Shown one piece after another: positions 45,527-58,600 of a stretch of DNA of 64,000 bases. This DNA is from Ditylenchus dipsaci. Its lineage: Eukaryota; Nematoda; Chromadorea; Rhabditida; Anguinidae. Both the position numbers and the translations under genes were made by a program. The notes under the pieces are model-generated. The model did not search any database, was not told where the DNA came from, and worked only from the letters and a program-made list of their open reading frames with translations. Location of the stretch: the NCBI GenBank assembly GCA_004194705.1, contig SADC01001278.1, positions 806,001 to 870,000 of the forward strand, written 5' to 3'. Positions within the stretch are counted from its first letter, which is position 1. Each line of letters opens with the position of its first letter.

Positions 45527-48500
45527 CTACGCCATTTTTCTCTTCTCGATAGCAGATGTGGGTGGTTTAGCGTCAACGGACTCGATATACAAAAACAGGT
45601 GCTCACTTTTGTTGGAAGTCAGATTTTTGAGCAGCAGATAAATGAAGACCACCACTGGAATAATGTGAATCACAATGAGTACTGAGAGAGTGCTTCGTGA
45701 CACCACAGTGTCGTGAAGTTGACCTGCGCATGGCGGTTTCTGCAAAAAGTTTGTTGTACTCTATTGATAATTAGCAAAGATTACAATTCGTGGTGGTCTT
45801 TACCAACGTTTTTGCTCAGGCTTAGTGAAGCATTCATTTTTCGCAAAACTGATATATACCCTGAGACCCTTTAACACGAAGATAACTGACTGTAAGGGGC
45901 CCTCCCAATTAGAGTGTAATGCCTTCAAAAAGCCCAATTTTTCAGACTGCTCGTTGAGCTCAGGTATGTTTTTTCTTTGGGCTGGTGAGCAGTGAATTTA
46001 TTTGATACAGCATTTTTTTAACTTATAAGAAAGCTCGCTGTCTGAGCTTTCTAATTGTGTGTCGTTTGCCCACACACAAAAAAAAATTATCACATCTAAA
46101 AATTGAAAAGAATCAAATAAAGTCGTTTTTAAAAGGTGTATAATTTTACAAAAAGTGTAGGAAATTTTTGCGCAGAAACATGTAACCTTGAAGCAGACCT
46201 CATATTCAGAATTAACATAAAAAATAGCACCAGATAGTGCTTTGAAAACATAGAAAATAAGCTTTTGGATTGTCTAGCAAAAGTTTAAATGAGCCCGAAA
46301 AATTGTCGTAACACACAATGTGTCGTGAAACACTTGCAAAATCAATATACTGACACCTGATTCTGTGCAAAAATTGCTTATAATTTTCGTAAAATTGTAA
46401 ATGTTTTAAAATGACTTAATTTGATTCTTTTAATTTTTAAGTGTGATAATTTTTTCGTGTGTGGGCAAACGACACACCATTAGAAAGCGCAGACAACAAA
46501 CTTTCTTATAAGTATAAATAAAATGCTGTATTAAATAAATTCACTGCTCATCAGCCCAAAGAAAAAACATACCTGAGCTCAACGAGTCGCCAAAAATTCT
46601 CTTTTTCAGGGCAACTCTAGTTTGGAAGCCCAATTTTGTGATGTTTTCGTTCCTCTTGAAAAACTAGACTAAGGTAAACCGTCGTTACACTTAGGAATCC
46701 CCGTGTTAATTTTCACGTTGTATTCAGAAATCTAAATTTACGTGCAGGATTGCATAAAACTTCCTTGTTTGCTGGCAAGAGAACCTCCCGACCAGGTTTT
46801 TTACTCGCCCAGGGACCATCCAAAAAAACCAAAGTCTTTTGGATGGGTAAACAACAAGCTCGCAACCAATGTTGGAATGACCAATGAATATCCACGGTTT
46901 AAACATCGCCTCTTCAACTCTTTATCATGTCTCGGCTCCTAGACACGTTTTTTAAAAATACATTTTAATTTTTAAGGACATTTTGGCAGCTGTACAGCTT
47001 TAGGATAAATAAATTCTTTCATGAACAGATACCTTAATTTTTTTTTGACAAAAACCAGCACATGTTTTGTCCAAAGAAACTAGGTTTATAAAATAACATA
47101 CCACAATGTCATCGTCATTGAAGAACTCACACTCGAAAAAGTTTTCAATTGGTAGCCTCCCAGCTTTGTTTAACTCAAGCAGCACTCCTAGAAGTTTGGC
47201 TAGCAGGAATCTAATGGTGTAGATAGACTCTGTTAGAGTTACGTGAATGGTGCAGGCTTGGGACACGGACAGAACTAATGCTAGGGCTGGACACAACTAA
47301 ACTAAATTGTGATAAGAATATTAAAATTCTTAAGAAAGATATCGCATCTCAGATCTTAAATTCCTATCAAATAACACTTCGTCCTTTCTCATCAATTTCG
47401 GTAGCAAATTATTAGCACCATAAAATTATTAAACAATTACCAAGTAAATAATCTGGACCCTAGTAGGTAGACGCCTCTTCTTATCTTTAATGATCCAAGC
47501 GAACATCATCACGTTAATCATCGGAAATATGAGTTCAATAATTTCCGCTACAAATAGCGTCCATAGTTGGTCATGATACTTAACAGCCACTTTTTAATCA
47601 AATCTAAAAAGGAAAGTGCCAACCAGATCTATTTCGTTGATCCTTTCAGCATTGATGCCTTTGTAGCGGTAAACCTGAGTCGAGTTAGGGACAGAAATGT
47701 TCTTGGCATCTGTGTCTCGCATATATTCATCCAAGAAAAGGTAGAGTTGCCCAAAGTTGTATGCGAATTGAAGGAATATCACTGTGTTAGCGAGTTGACA
47801 TATGATTATTGTGGCGGAGACCATAGCTGGTAAATGGTACCCCCATTGGGCTATCTGACATTATCGATATACTTTGTGTGGTTTTGGTATAAGAAAAGCT
47901 GTGAATTACCTTTTCACCCACTCTTTGGTCGGCGATTTCCCGAAATTTTTGTAGATGATGTTCTAATTGCTCGCGTCGCTGTGCTGAAGTCGCCATCTCT
48001 AAAAATTTATGGGTTTGTGACAAGTGAAAAATTATGAAATTTACAAAAGGAGATTACAATATAATAAATGTGTAACATCGGCAAAGTCAACTCCCTTCAA
48101 AGTAAACCACCGCCCACCCCCCCCCCCCGTCATAATAACTCCCCTGACAAATACTTATTATTAACTTTGTTGACCACAACAGAGATTCATTGTAAAGAAC
48201 CACCCACCCTATAGTGTCCCTTAATATTGGCCAGCTTTACCGGCCACTGGCTTGGTCACCATGGAAAAGTTGACTGTAGTGCCTAAAAGCAACCTACACG
48301 CCGCTCTAAATAAGAAATCAAAAAAATTACTGACTCACTAACTATTGATTATTTCTTATCAAGCTTTGATGATTTGAGCTAAATCTTAAAAAAACACAAA
48401 TTCTTGAGGAGAAAAATATCCATGACAATTATAAAGATTTATACACAACTGTTAAACGAAGTATATGCTGCGATCAGATCCGAAAAAATTATAAGTGTTT

Positions 48501-48776
48501 GCACAATCAATCTAGCAGATAGAATTAGACTGTGTGTCTTAGCTCAACTTCGCTTAATACTTCTCAGCCGCTACTTACAATAACCCAAGAAATAAAAAAA
48601 GAGTTATTGATTCGCTGTAGGTAGTAGTCGCAAACACTGGGGCCCTCACAGTCCTTTGCAGATTTACTCTTTATCAACAGCCGGTTTTTAATTACTCTAT
48701 GATCACTATTCTTTTTACTCGGATTACAGGGACAGACATTTTGGATGCTTGCGAAAGATGGCAGAAAATGGCTCAT
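45527..48776 (-). CDS. Multi-pass membrane protein, unrecognised
   Basis: Five exons, possibly more, connect by GT-AG rules. Exon 1 (48776-48579) starts MSHFLPSFASIQNVCPCNPS. Exon 2 (47996-47910) is a helical MATSAQRREQLEHHLQKFRE. Exon 3 (47854-47441) includes MVSATIIICQLANTVIFLQF and LWTLFVAEIIELIFPMINVM, membrane segments. Exon 4 (47296-47102) includes CPALALVLSVSQACTIHVTL. An exon near 46939-46806 reads LNRGYSLVIPTLVASLLFTH. The final exon (about 45742-45527) has a membrane segment, VLIVIHIIPVVVFIYLLLKN, and a cytosolic tail ending in KRKMA. At least five membrane helices are predicted by eye. A TAA after FRFD in exon 3 interrupts the frame; it may be a one-base slip. Introns hold a palindrome and a MITE. 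No family name is justified. Confidence 0.6.
45943..46592. repeat. Long palindrome in an intron of the membrane-protein gene
   Basis: Arms of about 230-300 bp begin GACTGCTCGTTGAGCTCAGG and end with its inverse, CCTGAGCTCAACGAGTCGCC. They share TTTCTTTGGGCTG and GTGTGTCGTTTGCCCACAC. Non-coding; probably a foldback MITE. Confidence 0.75.
48085..48278. mobile_element. Tigger-type MITE, degraded, in intron 1 of the membrane-protein gene
   Basis: AGTCAACTCCCTTCAAAGTA at the left and CCATGGAAAAGTTGACTGTA at the right. A C run of 13 bases (48114-48128 area) and CCACCCACCC words lie inside. Confidence 0.5.
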
Positions 48777-50958
48777 AAAAACAGCAAAAATATTTTTGTT
48801 CCCTCTAATTTGATCATTTATAGGGTTGTAGAGCCCTAAAGATTTTCGAGCACGTGTGTGAATAGTTAAATGGTGAAAAAGTCAGTGGGAATTGTTAAAT
48901 TTGAGTAGCTTATGAAGTGGTCATAAATTTTTAAACAAGTATTTTCGTAACGGACCTTGCATACAAAGGTCACAGCTTGAATTTATAAGCCAGAAAAATT
49001 AGAAATTAGGCATTTATTGCAATAAATCCCAATAATTTCAGCCATTTTATCCGTTTTTTTAGTTTATTGCTGCGAAAAATCAGACGAGTTGATCAAGATC
49101 AGGCAATTTGGGCTTATGAGCCATCTTCGAAAATACCATGACCTTCTGTTTGCAATCCGTACCTTATAATTGTGACTGAGCCCTCAAATAATTTTTGGTT
49201 CTTGTGAGTTATCGGAACCTCACTCTAAAATTCACCTAAAAATGCCTTGGTTCCCCTGTGGTTAATAACTTATTTTAGTGTGAGGTCCCGATAACTCACA
49301 AGAACCTAATTTTTTATTGGATGTAAAATATACAGCCAATAACAACAAGGAACTGCTCTTTTTAAGTAAAATAATAAAAATACAAAAACACTAATAAGTC
49401 TGGAATAAGTGAGAAACCATTACCCTATTTCCCTCTTTCAGTGTTTGTGCGTGTCATTTTTCACAGCTACCTAGGCTCTTATCTAAACTCTAGATCAAAA
49501 GTTGGACAAATAACATAGAAAATTGATTGGTAATGGGTAACTTAATCCGCACAAATATATTCTACTATCAAACATGAGTTCGTTGTTAAAAACTAGCAAT
49601 GTTTTGAATTTTTTAAGAGTTAAATTGATTTAGTCATTTTTCTGAAAAAAATCTAAGAGCCCTAAATTTATTCAATTTTTGGGACTTATTTTGAAGGGGC
49701 ATAAAATGGAAAATAGCCTGCATTGATGCTAAATAAAGTGATCGAAAAGACTGAAAGAAAAGAAAAACAAAAAGACAATAATGGTACGTTAGTAATTGAA
49801 AGATTCACTATCTTCACTACTATTTTACAAACGGACTGCCATAATAAGTTGAGAAAATTTTTATGTTAAAAGGTCGCAATTTTTAGCTATTAATACGGAC
49901 TGATTATTTGCCGTTGTTGTAGGATTGTTTGTGTATTTAATTAAGATCAGAATAGACATCAAAAGACATCGGGCCCACAATACCCAAGACAGTGTTGTGC
50001 GCGTTGTTGAGAGTGTTGTGCAATTTCCAGTTTGCTCCCCAAATCGCTGTATAAGGCGAGCTTATGGTTGCGAGTCATCTTTCTGTGAGCCGAATGGACA
50101 ACACTGCCCGAAAAAAAATCGTCTGCTTGCAATAAATATTCTGCCAAATAGATATAATATTTTTAATAAAGGGGATCAAGGCATATTTTGGCACCGCATT
50201 CGTCACTAGAATCAAGAAGATTAATTTAAAAAGGTGAAACTATTTTTAAATCCATCGTACTTTGGCTTTGTGGAATTAGGCCTCAGTTGACAAATTCTAA
50301 GAAAGTGCAATAAACGCTTCGGCAGAATATTGATTTTGGGCTGAGAAGAACCTCTAAAAAATGAGAGTGAGCTCATATTATAGGATCGGGCTTGTATTAG
50401 AGGAAATACCGTAAATGCAAATAAAAGAAAGAAGATAAAGCAAAGTTACGAAAAAGAGCTTGAGCATTTGAAAATTGAAATAATTTGGGAGAAATAACAG
50501 GCTGTTGTCAGAATTAAGTATGAGCTTATTCCAGGGTTCGTGATCGTCGTTTTTGAAAAGATTTGTTCTTTTTTTCGGGACCCAAAATCTTTTTTATTTT
50601 TGAAGTTTTTAGTCAAAATCTTTTTTTTCGCTTCAAAATAGCAATAAGCACTGAATAAAATCAAATAAAACCTCTTTTTCAACCAAATGTCCTTTTTTCG
50701 AAATTTCTCATTACGAACCCTGTCTTATTCGATTGCGACTATGCCAAAAAAATTTGTTGTCACTTTTCAAAAAATCCGAGTATGGGGTAACTAAAGAAGT
50801 TCCGGTGAAGTTGCATGCCTGTTGCATTCGCATGACCACTTTTGACCAGTTTGGCTATTGTCCAAAATACAAAGACTTAGGCCATTTAAGGCAGCACTAT
50901 AAAATAAATAAAATATCTTTATTTACATAAATAAAATATAGCCAAATTATTTACATTC
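48777..50958. other. Intergenic, with a 117-bp hairpin
   Basis: The hairpin at 49197-49313 has arms GGTTCTTGTGAGTTATCGG and its inverse, and CTCACTCTAAAA matches TTTTAGTGTGAG. A single pogo-like end, TTAGAGGAAATACCGTA, lies at about 50397-50413. Open frames at 49925-50209 and 49959-50147 overlap on opposite strands and have no features. Confidence 0.45.
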
Positions 50959-53952
50959 TCAACACCTTTTCAACTTCCAATTACTACTTGTGACCATCCC
51001 AATCATAGGCAAAACCACTCTTCTGACCACCACGATCACCGACAACAAGGCAACAAGCATACAGACCAGTAAAAATATCATTACATCCACACAAGCATAT
51101 TTGTAAACACTCATCTCTGCTGATGCCATCTGCAATATCTCTGATCCCAGGACTGGAAATTGGGCTGCATGTTCAACATATTCTGTGAATTTATTCGCAT
51201 CAATCTTTTCCGGTTTGCTAGCAAGCATCTGGGCAATTTGCTTGGCCTTTAAAGAGTAGCTAGGATTGCTGAGCATTTCTTCGAGCGCTGTAACCATGGA
51301 TTCTTTGGTCAACTTGGTTTTGTCCAATCGCAGGGCAACGCCGTTCTTGATTGCGCATCCGGTGTTGTAAAACTGATCACCTAGCACAGGAATTCCAACG
51401 GCAGGTATCCCTGCATGGGAAAGCTCTAAGTAAGAGTTTAGACCCATGTGTGTAATAAACAATTTCACTCGAGGATCATCTGAAAAAAAAATATTTTTTA
51501 AGCTGATTATTCAGTTGACATAAAACTTCCTACAATATTAGTCCCGTCTTTTTGAAAATAAAAAAAGCTCAGATCTGAAGCTGAATTTTGAGTAGTTAGG
51601 CGTTTGAAAGTTATTATGATCATATTGTCAGTAAAAGATCTTTATTTTTTACGTTGTTCCTCCTGTTTTTGTACAAATGATGGGAAAAAACGGGCAAAGC
51701 TTTTTTGTGGCGTCGAAAAGATCAATATTTCTCGGTGTTTAAATTTTTTATACATTCCGGATGTCAATGATTCCGGGCTAAATATTAAATGACCGTACCT
51801 TTGTAAGTTCATGCAGTCAAACCTGGATAATAGCTTTTGGGTGACGTGCTATCGGGTGACGTGTTATTGGGGTGTAGATTTATTTATTTTCTTTTTTGGC
51901 CAAATCAGGGTTATCAAGCATGACGTCTTATCAAGTCGGCGTATTGTTATCCAGGTTTGATTGTAAAGTTTAACAACTCAAAAACCCTTAGCAAAAAAGA
52001 TCTTTTATTCAAATCGTGTGACACCTTTTTGACCTGAAAGAAAAAATTTACATAAGAGTTCAGTTTGCTGCAGCCAACTTCTGGTGTAAACATTAGAATA
52101 GTTCCTTAATAAATCTGCATCTTCTTCTATATCGTCATATTTCCACAAAAATGTGTATTCAGGAAATTCTTTGAAAGCCTTCAAAATCTCGACTTTGGCA
52201 GCATATGGTATTTGGGAAGTCTTGACCAAGGAGCCAAAAGAGAATAGAATTACTCCTTTTGAGGGGATGCTCAGCACTTTTTCTGCTTCCTAAATCGATT
52301 TTAAGTCAACCAAACACAAATTTATAAGTTTACCTCATCTAGTTTCTTAGGCTTCTTCATAGCAATTCCACCCACAAACTTGATTTTGGCCGAAATCGGC
52401 TTGTTGATGTCCAAAATTTCATTAGTGTTCACAAAAAAGTAGGACATTTTAGAGCCGAGCGCTTGCAAAGATGGAAAACCGGGAAAATATTTGCCAAAAA
52501 GAGTCTGCTCTGTGCTGAAAGCTGGGAAGACGGCATCCTCAAGGGCTTCTAGAAAGTTTTGAACCCGTCTTTTAAAGCTAAGCTGGTCTTGGTCTTCTGG
52601 ATAAGCTCTAAGAACACTGGTCACAAAGCTTGGAGGTACTAAAAAATGTGAGTAGGCCAATTCTTAGCATATAAGGGTCTTGCTTACCTGGAATTCCCAG
52701 CATTTCAAAAACGCCGTCCATAGAAGGAACGGCTGTATAGCCAACCATACTTGGAATCTGAAGCAAGTGAAATAGTCCGAAAGCACACCCGTCATAAACA
52801 GCTGTCAGGAAATGTCATATTTTTGAGATTTAAGCTGGGTTACAAGAGCAGAGTCAGTGATTAGGGCTGAAATGCTAGATTAATAAATCAAGGATGTAAA
52901 AATGATATCAATGATAATCTATTTTTTGATTGACTTATAGATCTCAGCCCGTTTTGTCCGTACTTTGCAGAAAATTTTGTTTTATCTAATCAAGTCTCAA
53001 AGTTGAGTCACTTAAACCTCGAATTTCACGGCAGGAGGCTTATAATAAAAGAAATACGGTAAATTGAATGGTAAAATATCGATTACCAAAACCATCGAAC
53101 TTTTATCAAAAACTGTTATTTTTTTTAGTAAAAGCTTTTGCAAAGTCTCCTTTATTACCAAAATTTTGTCTTGAAACCTAATCCGTTGAGATCAGACCAA
53201 AATAAATTTTATGAGCTGAGGTATCGCAATTTGGAGTAAATAACTCCGAAATTATGCACCACGTACCTACTTTTGTAGATATCTCAGCACATGAAATTTA
53301 TTTTAATCTGATCTCAACGGATTCGATTTAACAAAGGATTTCGATTTAAAGGACAACTTTCCAAAAACTTTTTTCTTGGAAAATAACAATTTTGATAAAA
53401 ATTTGAATTTTTTTATTGAGGGCCGGTAATCAATAGTCGTTCAGTTGAATAGGCTGTGATTCAGAAAGACCATGTAAGAAAAAACTACCTTTACAAAGCA
53501 TCTCTCTGGACTTTTCATAGTCTGCATCCCTTCGCAAAAATACAAAGTTTTCAAATGGAGAGGTAATATGTTTCAGTTTTAGAAAGGGATTAGGACCAAC
53601 TGGCATTTTGACGCGAAATACATTTCTCAGGTTGACTGAACCATTGGATTTGACGTCATTGTACTCCATTATGACTTTGTCCTTCAATTGCAATAAGTTA
53701 TTGATAATATGATGAGCACTTTTATGCTTATCTTTTGGCAGTTGAAGTGTAGTTCCTTGTTTACTTTTCTAATAAAAAAGACTCACCACTGTATGGCCTT
53801 TTTGAATAAGTGCTTCAGCCAGAGACCCGGAAAAAGAGACGTGACTGGGACTGTATGCGCATTGGTACATCAGAATTTTCAAAGCTTCCGTGTTTTGGAA
53901 GGAGTGAAAGAAAAGTAAAAATACGGAGACTAGAATAAATTTTTGACTTCAT
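50959..53952 (-). CDS. UDP-glucuronosyltransferase
   Basis: Transfers glucuronate or another sugar from UDP-sugar to small lipophilic acceptors; ER membrane. The start ATG is at 53952. VFLLFFHSFQNTEALKILMY gives a signal peptide and first strand, then SHVSFSGSLAEALIQKGHTV. Other exons: VMEYNDVK...PFENFVFLRRDADYEK (about 53693-53495), DGCAFGLFHLLQIPSMVGY (about 52790), VPPSFVTSVLRAYPEDQDQL through KIKFVGGIAMKKPKKLDE (52640-52335), and GVILFSFGSLVKTS...YSNVYTRSWLQQTELL (52290-52038). The last exon (51479-50959) has KLFITHMGLNSYLELSHAGI PAVGIPVLGDQFYN, the UGT signature and UDP-binding site, and a C-terminal membrane anchor, VMIFLLVCMLVALLSVIVVV, with a short tail. The THMG variant replaces the common THGG. 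An A-run slip separates the ATG from the signal peptide frame. Introns hold a MITE and a palindrome. Confidence 0.9.
51812..51965. mobile_element. Tigger-type MITE in a UGT intron
   Basis: GCAGTCAAACCTGGATAATA ... TATCCAGGTTTGATTGTA, with repeated TGACGTGCTATCGGGTGACG. The TCAAACCTGGATAA end resembles the 43255 element. Confidence 0.72.
53040..53435. repeat. Imperfect palindrome in a UGT intron
   Basis: Arms share TTTTATCAAAA[AC]TGTTATTTT, AATCCGTTGAGATCAGA and AAATTTTATGAGCTGAG with their inverses. A pogo-like half end, AAAGAAATACGGTA, precedes it near 53060. Non-coding. Confidence 0.6.
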
Positions 53953-55031
53953 TTTTAGAGGTATTGGCGATTTTCTCTTTAAGTAACTAAAATATTTTGT
54001 ATATAGCAATCAGCGGATACAAATATGAATTCAAAAAACTAAACATTAAATTGTTGCTCTCATCCTGCAACTGGGTCAATTTGACCCAGTGAAACTTTAA
54101 GTGCTCATAGCTTTATTTTTATACAATTACCCAAAGCCCAACTTTCTTTTCTAGGTTCGGCTTTTCTTGCTCTGTGTTATAATGAATTTGAATCGATGTG
54201 ATATATGCTGAATTTTCGTTTTTATAATCTACGTCTGGATTAGCTAAGCCTATACAAATCTGGGTCTATTAGCTATATGTAATCAAATACATGTTGAAAA
54301 ACTCAACAAATAAGTTGATTTTTTTGAATAATATGCATTGTCAGTGATCCATGATTATTTATGGTTGTTTGGGCAAGACACAAAATGATTACAAATCTTG
54401 TAAAAATGGTTTCTTCCAGTTCGTCTGCTAAGAATATACAGAATCTTGACCATAACTTTTGAATGACCGTAACTTTTTATCCTGTCGATTGTTTTTTAAA
54501 TTTCAAGAAGCGTGTTTGGTAGCCTTATTAGTCTTCTTACTAGCGGTATAGGAAAATTTTTTAAATTATATTTTAGAAACGCCAGGATTCAGCGCCTAAG
54601 AATCAGCCTAAGTTAATTCCAAAATAATTTACCGAAACAGCCGAAAATTAAAATTGGAAAAGGAAAAGAGGTCAAACGCCTTCACACTAAAAACACTTAT
54701 TTCTAAACACGGAAAAATTCAGTTTTAAACCGCAAATGAATAGAGATAGAAATGGGCGGGTTCTTATCTACGAACTAACAAATAGTAAATAGAAGATATA
54801 AATACTAATACTTAGTACACATAATATTAATTTGCTGATAAGCATGTGTATGACCACCAAAACAGCTGCTTGTGAAACCAAACCCAAAATTGGGATCTTT
54901 TAATGTTTTGTGTGTTTCACGAGATCAATTTTATCAGATGTAAAATCTTGTTAGCAAATTGTTTTAATTTTGGCTGCTTTTATGACCTTTGTTGTCAAAT
55001 AGTTAAAAAAAGAGACATTGCATCGGACGGG
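53953..55031. other. Upstream of UGT, no gene seen
   Basis: AT-rich DNA with no recognised exon or TIR element. Any UGT promoter would lie just above 53952, but no distinct core motif can be named. Confidence 0.4.
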
Positions 55032-55659
55032 CAGAGGCGTATCCAGAAAATTTTTTCAAGGGGCTGAAAATTTCAGGGGGGCTGAAGCCCCCAAAATGTC
55101 ATTTTACCTACACCTTTTTCGACTTTTATGGTGTTTTTAGAAGGGAATAAAAAATTTCAGGGGGGGGGTGCTAAAGCCTGGTTAGCCCGGTGTACCACCG
55201 ATTGGATACAAAAACTGATTGGATACACCGATTGGATACATTGACGATTGTATACACCGATTGGATACATTGACGATCGGATACACCGATTGGATACATT
55301 GACGATTGGATACACCGATTGGATACAATTCCGTTTTGTGCTTTTTTGGTGTAGTAGATACTTTACTAGGTATTTGAAATACCAATACAGAACAGCTCCA
55401 CAGCAAAAAAAATTTCTTTTCTGCACGAGTGGGTATTTCGTTTCTTATCAAAAATTATTTAGGTAAAAAACTAAATAAGCACTGTGTAAAATACCACTTT
55501 TAGATAAAAATGAACGAAACTTTGTTTTCAAAACTTTGAGATCAGACCCCTGCCTTAGACTAACCATTTACATAAGACCAGATCCATCGCGAGTACAAAA
55601 ACAAAATTGACATTTTATTAAAGCAAAAAACCAACACAAAATCTACCGAACAAACAAAA

Positions 55660-58600
55660 TCATCTACGACGAAAAACATTTCTATCCTCATCAAAGATTA
55701 CATTTGGAATAACATCTAGATCTGGCATCACTTGATCATTCCTTCCATGTACTGGCTGTAGATTGTCATCATGCACAGGGGGATGGACATAACACCGCGG
55801 CGACAAAACACCGCCTACGACAAAACACCGCGAGACAAAACACCGCGAGACAAAACACCGCGGCCCAAACACCGCGGCCCAAAACACCGCCGCGACAAAA
55901 CACCGCGGGAAAAACACCGCGGCGACAAAACACCGCCGCGACAAACACCGCCTACGACAAAACACCGCCGCCACAGTTAACTGCCTATATAACCAATTCT
56001 TACATGCCCTACTTGATTATAACCATATTGGAATCGAGGAGTGATAACGTGATAGCTAGTTTTGTTTCGTACTTGGAGTTTTGTATGTGGGGCATTCCCT
56101 GCTTACCGTATTTCCTGTAAAAAGCGCCCCCCCCCCTTTAATGAGCGCCCCCCCCCTCTAATAAGCGTCCCCCTGGGGTCATCCAAAAAATAAGCGCCCG
56201 GGGCGCTTTTTAGAGGAAATACGGTATATTGCTGTTTATGTTTATAAATGTTTTAGCTCCTTCTTTCTTCGAACGAGAATATTTAAAAAGCAATCATGGG
56301 GCGAATGGTATGTTAACCCTAGATGCATCTACTTTGCTGGTATAAATAATTGTTATTTTGCAGCACAATCCCGTAAAGGTATTTCGCGCTCCGCTCTGCC
56401 TTATCGCCGTTCTGTTCCGACCTGGCTGAAGCTTGCGAGCACTGATGTGGAAGAGCAGATTGTCAAGCTGGCCCGAAAAGGTCTTCGTCCTTCTCGATCG
56501 GCGTTATTCTTCGTGACTCTCATGGTGTTGCTCAGGTCCGTCGTGTCACTGGTAACAAGATTGTGCAAATCTTGAAATCAAAGGTGTTTCTTTCAAATTT
56601 AATTGTCGTTAATTCTTTAATGTGATCTTTAATCTTCAAGGGAATGGCTCCTGAAATTCCAGAGAATCTCTACCACTTGATCAAGAAAGCCGACAGCATT
56701 CGCAAACATTTGGAGGTTGGTTAGCTGTATTCTGTATATCTGATACACTAATAATTTATGTTTAGAAATACCGCAAGGATATTGGCTCGAAGTTCCGTCT
56801 GATTTTGGTGGAGTCGCGAATTCATCGACTGTCTCGATACTGCAAGACCAAGCGCCAGCTCTTACCCAGCGAGTCCAGCACTACTTCAGCTCTTGTGTCC
56901 TAGTATCACCGTGGATGATTTGTCAATTGTTATGAAATAAATACGGTGTTAATTATAGTTATTTCTATTGTGTGACCTCAGTTTTGCAACAAATAATTCC
57001 TTTAAAAGGCTTGCCCACGCTAATAGGAGGTAGTGCCCGAGAATTCGAAAAATCTCAAAAAAAATCTCTATCATTAAACAATATCTTTTGCACTTCCTCG
57101 AGATCGATTTCTTGTATTAGCTCAGCCAACTTCTCTCTCTCTCTCCACCTTGCCTCGACCACTCGGAACCGGCCCAACTTTCTTGAAGGAGTGGATGGCG
57201 TCGTCCTCACATCCATTGGTGGTATTGCAAACTTCGCACGATTTGAATTACTCAACGATGAGCTGCTTCGAGAGCTTCTCCCAGGCTTCGACAATCCATT
57301 GGAGGTAGACTGCCATTGGCGAAGCTTGAGAGAGTGTTAAGGGGTGTGGTTCAAATAGAGAGTGTGGTTCTATTAGAGAGAATACGGTATTTGTCTATTA
57401 ATTGATTAGAGGAGGTGTCAAAACGGCACACCTAGGATACAAGAGAAATTTTTAAGGGAACAATTGATTATAGCAAAAATTCCTTATAGAGACAATTGAA
57501 TATAGCGAAAAGTCTTTATGGGAAAAAATGTTTCGAAAAAATAGTTGTTGTGAAAAATGATTTCATGATAAATAGTTCTGGAAATAATCAGTTGTGCGGT
57601 TGCGGCAAGAGAGAGGGAGGGCATTCACACGTCACAGCTAAGGGGGATCTGGACATGAGAGCGTTCAAGGCATTAATACCGGTACTCGCATTCCAGGATT
57701 AGGTTGGATTATTAGCTTTTATTTCGTGTTTTATTTTTCTGTATTTTAGTCTGCTCCACTACTCGTCCAATGTTTCCGGATTTGCTTTGAAACTACGCCC
57801 GCGGACGGCAAGAAACCAAAGTTCTGGAAATGATTACGGCAGATGAAGAAAGAATGCAGCCTGAAAGAAGCCAAACTCGTCCGGCTCCAAAGCACTCCGA
57901 TGAAACTGAAGAGCGCGGACACGCGCATCGCTCAGCAGAGGAAGCAGCTAGCCACAAACTACAATCCAATGGAGATGTTCGCGTATTTAAGGAATGAGGC
58001 CAATTTCACTGTTATCGATAAGTTTTGCGCCTGTCGTATGGCTCCACCACGATGTTACCGTGCTCATCGATCATTAGCCAGTATTTTGTGCTCGCTTATT
58101 TCATAACACATTTTCTTGAAAACACTTTGTATAATAATAAAAAATTTCGAAACTATTTTTCCCATAAAGACTTTTTGCTATATTCAATTGTCTTTATAAG
58201 GACTTTTGCTATAATCAATTGTTTCTTTAAAAAATTTTCTTGTATTCTAGGTGTGCCGTCAAAACATAGAAAATAAGCCAATCTTACCCGATGTTAATTT
58301 TAGCCGAAAACAAGCCAATCTTAATTAGGACGATGGTGACGTATAAAATAAAAGCACGGCCATTAGTAGACGACCAAAACTCCAAATACGAAACGAAACC
58401 AGCTACCACGTTATCACTCCTCGATTCCAATATGGTTATAATCAAGTAGGGCATGTAAGAATTGGTTATATAGGCAGTTAACTGTGGCGGCGGTGTTTTG
58501 TCGTAGGCGGTGTTTGTCGCGGCGGTGTTTTGTCGCCGCGGTGTTTTTCCCGCGGTGTTTTGTCGCGGCGGTGTTTTGGGCCGCGGTGTTTTGGGCCGCG

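Noticed and set aside
49925..50209. Cys-containing ORF on the plus strand
   Set aside because: No signal peptide, domain or splice support; overlaps an equally long frame on the other strand.
55660..55974. Cys/Arg-rich open frame across the CACCGCGG array
   Set aside because: It is a translation of a tandem repeat, mirrored by an equal frame in the inverted arm at 58484-58768.
56364..56583. Programmed ribosomal frameshifting in RpS13
   Set aside because: Two slips in one exon of a gene not known to frameshift, with similar slips in unrelated genes; assembly error or pseudogene is simpler.
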